A stretch of DNA of 34,045 bases from Candidatus Gastranaerophilales bacterium (GTDB lineage: Bacteria; Cyanobacteriota; Vampirovibrionia; Gastranaerophilales; Gastranaerophilaceae): positions 1 to 34,045 of the forward strand of contig CAAFYU010000020.1 of the NCBI GenBank assembly GCA_900767135.1, in the 5' to 3' direction. The translations under genes were made by a program, and so were the position numbers. The notes beneath the pieces are model-generated. The model did no database searches. It saw only the letters and a program-made list of their open reading frames with translations, and was not told where the DNA came from. Of this stretch, positions 30,791 through 34,045 are shown piece after piece (positions within the stretch are counted from its first letter, which is position 1; each line of letters opens with the position of its first letter).

Positions 30791-31489
30791 ATGAATATTT
30801 TACAGAAGATTATTTATTTCTTTTTAGAAAAACAAGAGAAAGCTTTAAAAAAACGCCTTAGCAAGCATTTAAAAATAGTTAGTGCAAATTCGACCTCTAA
30901 AACAGTTTTGTCAAAAGGGGTTACGATGACCTTGAATTCAGAAACAGAGAAAAATAAAGAATTAGTGTTGAAAAATGTTTCTGATATTGTGGCTAGTTGT
31001 AATAATGATATTTCTAAACTTTTGGCTTATATTGAAACCAAAGGTACCAAAATTGTTCGTTTGGAGAATGCTGACAAGATTTTGGCTGTGATAAAAGAAG
31101 AAGAAGGTTTGATAACCCCGCTGGAAGGAATTGAAGCCCTTTATATAAATATAATAACTAATTCAGGGATTTCATTTAAGTCAAAACCAATGTTTATAAT
31201 GCGTAACGGGCAAATTGATCCTTATTATATGGCTCATCAGTTCTACAAATGGTATGCTTTACAGATGAAGCTTCCTGGATTTGATTTTATGTCACAAAAG
31301 ATTTTTAAAATTTACTTAAATTCAGATGGAGCAATTCTTTCAAACTTAACACTTGATGAAATGACAGGGTTAAAAGAGGCTATTGCTCGGGATCAAGAGG
31401 CAACGAGTTTTGCTCTTGACCTTGCAAAACAAAAAGAGGGCTCTAAAAAAGTTCTTGAAAAGATGCAAGAAGGCGGAGCTGATGTGTAG
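30791..31489 (+). CDS. Protein of unknown function upstream of flhB (232 aa)
   Basis: The family is not recognised. A short amphipathic, basic N-terminus (NILQKIIYFFLEKQEKALKKRL) could touch the membrane. The rest is soluble, with mixed helices and strands, and no catalytic motif is visible. It ends in a charged coil (KQKEGSKKVLEKMQEGG). It lies 77 bp upstream of flhB on the same strand, which suggests but does not prove a role near the flagellar export apparatus; flhB also has its own -10 element. ATG 30791 has no Shine-Dalgarno but sits 6 bases after a good promoter, so a leaderless mRNA is predicted. Confidence 0.75.
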   Translation: MNILQKIIYFFLEKQEKALKKRLSKHLKIVSANSTSKTVLSKGVTMTLNSETEKNKELVLKNVSDIVASCNNDISKLLAYIETKGTKIVRLENADKILAVIKEEEGLITPLEGIEALYINIITNSGISFKSKPMFIMRNGQIDPYYMAHQFYKWYALQMKLPGFDFMSQKIFKIYLNSDGAILSNLTLDEMTGLKEAIARDQEATSFALDLAKQKEGSKKVLEKMQEGGADV

Positions 31490-31538
31490 TTTTATGTAAA
31501 ACTTTGCAAAAGGCGAATTCAAAGAAATTTCTTGACCA

Positions 31539-31547
31539 TGGTATAAT
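31539..31547 (+). promoter_or_regulatory. Extended -10 element upstream of flhB
   Basis: TGGTATAAT has the TGn extension that can replace a good -35. The predicted start near 31554 leaves a short leader with AAGGA before ATG 31567. TTGACC at 31532 is too close to serve as the -35. Confidence 0.5.
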
Positions 31548-31566
31548 ATTCATTAAGGAATAACTT

Positions 31567-32643
31567 ATGGGTGATGAAGATAAACAGTTTGACGCCACGC
31601 CAAGGAAACTTGAACAGGCAAGAAAAGAAGGACAAGTTGTAAAATCCAAGGATTTTTCAACCGCTATATCTTTGCTTATTTTGTTTTCTGTAATCTTTGG
31701 TTTGGCACCGTTTATTTGGGATCAAATCGTTCAGCTTTATACGTTATTGTATGAGCAAATCCCGAATGCTCATATTGATCAGGTCGGAATGACGTATATT
31801 TTGACAATTACGATTAAGTGTGCCGCTTTAATTATCGGCCCTGTTCTTTTTGTGGCGTGGTTTATTGCGATAATGGCGGATTTTATTCAGGTGGGGCCTC
31901 TTGTTGCAACAGCACCTTTGATGCCGAAGTTGGATAAATTAAACCCTACAAAGTATTTCAAAAATATTATGTCTATAAAAACGCTTTTTGAATTGTTTAA
32001 AAATATTTTGAAAGTAATTTTGCTTGGTTATATCGGTTGGAGCGTTTATATGGAGCACATTGAAAATATTTTAATGCTTGCTGCTATTGACAACAATTTT
32101 GCCGTAATGATAGAATTCGGAAAGCTAATTACAGACTTTATATTTAAAGCTTGTATTGCCTTTTTGGTAATTGCGGCAGCCGATTATGGGGTTACAAAAT
32201 GGAAGTTTTTAAAAGATCAAAAAATGTCTTTTAAAGAAATTAAAGACGAGTATAAAAACACAGAAGGAGATCCGAATGTAAAAGCAGCTTTGCGTCAGCG
32301 TCGTATGCAAATGCTTCAACAAGGTATGATGGACGCTGTGCCTGACGCTGATTTCGTTGTAACAAATCCGACGCACATCGCTTGTGCTTTAAAATATAAG
32401 GCAGAAGAAATGGCGTCCCCTATGCTTATTGCAAAAGGTACTGAACTTATTGCAAAGAAAATTATAAAAATTGCAAGAGAGCATGGGATTCCTGTTATTG
32501 AAAATGCACCTGTCGCTCGTGCTCTTTTTAAGATGGTTGACTTAAACCAACAAATTCCGCCGGAACTGTACAAAGCTATTGCGGAAATTCTACTTTTTGT
32601 ATATAAATTAAAAAATACATCAAATAATGGAACAATTAAGTAA
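31567..32643 (+). CDS. flhB: Flagellar export protein FlhB
   Basis: The substrate-specificity switch of the flagellar type III export gate, in the inner membrane. The N-terminus DKQFDATPRKLEQARKEGQV is the family hallmark. Four membrane segments follow, about residues 32-210, then the cytoplasmic domain with the self-cleavage motif NPTH at 267-270 (cleavage between Asn267 and Pro268), and YKAEEMASPMLIAKG and NAPVARALF further on. At 358 aa it is full length. The homologous virulence export protein (YscU/SctU) is the alternative, but flgC and fliA in the window favour the flagellum. flhA and fliR are not adjacent. It is followed after 33 bp by a FliA-like sigma factor. Confidence 0.94.
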   Translation: MGDEDKQFDATPRKLEQARKEGQVVKSKDFSTAISLLILFSVIFGLAPFIWDQIVQLYTLLYEQIPNAHIDQVGMTYILTITIKCAALIIGPVLFVAWFIAIMADFIQVGPLVATAPLMPKLDKLNPTKYFKNIMSIKTLFELFKNILKVILLGYIGWSVYMEHIENILMLAAIDNNFAVMIEFGKLITDFIFKACIAFLVIAAADYGVTKWKFLKDQKMSFKEIKDEYKNTEGDPNVKAALRQRRMQMLQQGMMDAVPDADFVVTNPTHIACALKYKAEEMASPMLIAKGTELIAKKIIKIAREHGIPVIENAPVARALFKMVDLNQQIPPELYKAIAEILLFVYKLKNTSNNGTIK

Positions 32644-32663
32644 TATCTATGCTAAAATGTTTC

Positions 32664-32669
32664 TATAAT
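32664..32669 (+). promoter_or_regulatory. -10-like element before the second FliA-like gene
   Basis: Consensus TATAAT lies 7 bases before ATG 32677 and only 1 base before ATG 32671. No convincing -35 is seen at 17 bp. The gene may instead be read through from flhB. Confidence 0.35.
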
Positions 32670-32676
32670 CATGGTT

Positions 32677-33333
32677 ATGCAGAATAAAAACAAATTACAA
32701 GAATATATAGATATAGTTCAGAAAGTTGCCAAGGTCGAACATAGGCGTATTCCTCAACACATGGTTGATTATGAGGAGTTAGTTTCTATCGGGATTTTGG
32801 CTATTCAAGTTTTAATAAAAAATAAAACACCAGAACAATTAGAAAAATACAATGCTGCATATATTGCGACTGCTGTAAGATGGGCTATCAGAAACGAATT
32901 GAGAATTCGTTACAAATGGTATTCTCTGAAACATAAGTCAGATGATGAGGTTGATCCGGAAGAAGCAGTTGAAGGAATGGACATGCAAAAGGCAAAAGTT
33001 CGTGAAGCTGTTTACGAAACCATTCTTTCCATTGACGGTTTGGCGGCTGCTGCAAGTGATAATGATTCTCCGTTTGACTTTTTAAAAGACCCGCATGCTC
33101 AACCAGATGAAAGTGCAGAAATTACAGAAATGGGTCGAATGATAAGAGCAGCTATTGCTAAGTTGCCTGCAAAAGAAAGAACTGTTGTTGAATATCGTTT
33201 TTATAGAAACATGCAGGTTAAAGATATTGCAAGACAAATTGGTCTTTCGCCTTCAAGAGTTACGAGAATTGTTCAATCTTCGTTAAATCTGGTTAAACAG
33301 TATTTGAATGAGCATGAACAATATGGATATTAA
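32677..33333 (+). CDS. Sigma-70 family factor, divergent FliA-like (218 aa)
   Basis: A short sigma factor with region 2 (about 5-85: IVQKVAKVEHRRIPQHMVDYEELVSIGILAIQVLI, YIATAVRWAIRNELRIRYKW) and region 4 (about 160-210: AAIAKLPAKERTVVEYRFYRNMQVKDIARQIGLSPSRVTRIVQSSL), joined by an acidic linker (DDEVDPEEAVEGMD) in place of a clear region 3. This architecture is between FliA-type and other short sigma-70 factors. It follows flhB by 33 bp and probably belongs to a motility or stress circuit. ATG 32677 is taken rather than ATG 32671, because the latter lies 1 base after TATAAT and neither has a Shine-Dalgarno; if it is read through from flhB, either could serve. A bidirectional terminator follows. 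Confidence 0.85.
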   Translation: MQNKNKLQEYIDIVQKVAKVEHRRIPQHMVDYEELVSIGILAIQVLIKNKTPEQLEKYNAAYIATAVRWAIRNELRIRYKWYSLKHKSDDEVDPEEAVEGMDMQKAKVREAVYETILSIDGLAAAASDNDSPFDFLKDPHAQPDESAEITEMGRMIRAAIAKLPAKERTVVEYRFYRNMQVKDIARQIGLSPSRVTRIVQSSLNLVKQYLNEHEQYGY

Positions 33334-33385
33334 TTAAAAAAAAGTTGTTGTGTTTGATTAGTATTTAAAAACATTAGTTTTTCAT

Positions 33386-33420
33386 AAAAAAAATAGGCTT
33401 TAATCTTAGCCTATTTTTTT
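33386..33420. terminator. Bidirectional terminator between sigma factor and flgC
   Basis: An AATAGGCT / AGCCTATT stem (33392-33399 with 33408-33415) lies between an A-run and a T-run, so it works for both convergent genes. Confidence 0.9.
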
Positions 33421-33441
33421 ATGTAATTTTGTTAATCAAAC

Positions 33442-33885
33442 CTATCTTCCGATTTCGGTGGCTCTTTGTGCCATAGATTTTGTAATGTTTATAAGTGCTA
33501 AGTTGGCTTCGTACGCTCTTTGTGCCAAAATTGCATCTGCCATATCAACAGCAGGGTTTACGTTTGAAGCTCTGATATAACCGTTTGCATCTGCATCAGG
33601 GTGTCCAGGACGATAAATTTTATCGCCCAATGTCGGATCTTCAACACAACCGTTAAAAACAACTCCGCCTTGCAAATATGGCAAAGTTCCAACCCCAAAG
33701 ACGTCCTCTTTCATATTATTCATCAATCCATGAAAAGAGATATCCTCTGTTGCGTTCAAAATAGGAATTTTTCTTACATAATTCGGAGTATCAACGTTTG
33801 CGATGTTTTTTGCGTGAATATCCATTCTCAAGCCATGTGCCTTTAAGGCATTTGCTCCGATATTCATTGATTCCATTATACTCAT
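33442..33885 (-). CDS. flgC: Flagellar basal-body rod protein FlgC
   Basis: A structural subunit of the proximal rod, exported through the flagellar gate and assembled in the periplasm. The N-terminus has the rod signature MESMNIGANALKAHGLRMDIHAKNIANVDTPNYVRK, with the conserved NIAN, and the C-terminus the matching coiled-coil ending ASNVNPAVDMADAILAQRAYEANLALINITKSMAQRATEIGR. At 147 aa it is standard. ATG 33885 is chosen because AGAAAGG precedes it. The open frame continues 50 codons upstream through G+C-rich DNA that does not resemble any rod protein. flgB is not immediately upstream and fliE not downstream, where they are usually found; a terminator closes the downstream side. Confidence 0.93.
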   Translation of the reverse strand: MSIMESMNIGANALKAHGLRMDIHAKNIANVDTPNYVRKIPILNATEDISFHGLMNNMKEDVFGVGTLPYLQGGVVFNGCVEDPTLGDKIYRPGHPDADANGYIRASNVNPAVDMADAILAQRAYEANLALINITKSMAQRATEIGR

Positions 33886-33944
33886 AATTACGCCTTTCTT
33901 TGTGTTATGGAAATTGTTTGTTTTAAACCCTGTCTTGAATTTGC

Positions 33945-34045
33945 TCCACGCTCCCAGAGTTCCGCAAAAGCAACGCGGTTGCAGTTTGCTCCATCTGCTC
34001 GCTATCCGGACTCGTTGCACTCCGTCCGTCCGCAAATTCGCTCTC
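33945..34045. other. G+C-rich, repetitive non-coding segment at window edge
   Basis: This stretch is clearly richer in G+C than the surrounding sequence and has internal repeats on the minus strand: TTGCGGA twice, TGGAGCAAA twice and TGCAAC twice. No gene is recognised in any frame. It resembles dispersed intergenic repeat DNA and may continue beyond the window. Confidence 0.5.

Noticed and set aside
31532..31547. TTGACC plus TATAAT as a promoter pair for flhB
   Set aside because: The two hexamers are only 4 bases apart, far short of the 16-18 needed; an extended -10 fits better.
33886..34035. N-terminal extension of FlgC by 50 codons
   Set aside because: FlgC proteins begin at the rod signature, a ribosome-binding site precedes ATG 33885, and the extension is translated from G+C-rich repeat DNA.

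Overview
The window is about 34 kb of AT-rich bacterial chromosome from a flagellated, double-membraned organism. The evidence is flhB, flgC, a FliA-type sigma factor, an OmpA/MotB-type periplasmic domain and a 1484-residue AsmA-like protein. The low G+C, the unlinked pheT (no pheS next to it) and several lineage-type proteins of unknown function, one with an N-terminal QVSFG segment, suggest a gut relative of the Cyanobacteria (Vampirovibrionia/Gastranaerophilales). That assignment is inference from memory of the families, not a search result. No tRNA, rRNA, CRISPR array, transposase or prophage was seen.

Layout. 1-4.5 kb: secreted protein and PHP phosphoesterase (minus), RpoD-like sigma factor, Fic protein, and an unrecognised protein with an HEMMH motif. 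4.5-8.7 kb (minus): recN; a 98-residue protein plus secreted metzincin protease behind a predicted sigma-28 promoter; and an HNH-like protein whose zinc-binding halves lie about 300 residues apart. 8.9-11.6 kb: OmpA/MotB-domain protein convergent with fliA, two small genes, and rubrerythrin. 11.6-11.9 kb: a repeat-rich intergenic cassette. 11.9-17.7 kb: AsmA-like protein and a PepT-like peptidase. 17.9-21.5 kb: AgcS symporter with an overlapping ACT-domain gene, GT4 glycosyltransferase and TPR protein. 21.6-25.7 kb (minus): DAACS transporter and ileS. 25.9-30.7 kb: unknown membrane protein, GT2 glycosyltransferase, pheT and an exported protein. 30.8-34 kb: unknown gene, flhB and a FliA-like sigma factor, convergent with flgC.

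Most of the window is housekeeping, but four signals stand out. (1) Eight genes without a Shine-Dalgarno start with ATG exactly six bases after a -10 hexamer, most with a -35-like hexamer 17 bp further upstream. The first transcribed base would be the A of the start codon, so these are predicted leaderless mRNAs. (2) Short period-7/8 tandem repeats sit in frame inside ileS and a GT4 gene, with relatives in the 11.64-11.80 kb intergenic cassette. (3) A near-consensus sigma-28 promoter precedes the small protein/secreted metzincin pair, in a window that encodes FliA. (4) The GT4 and TPR genes diverge from promoters whose -35 hexamers occupy the same bases.
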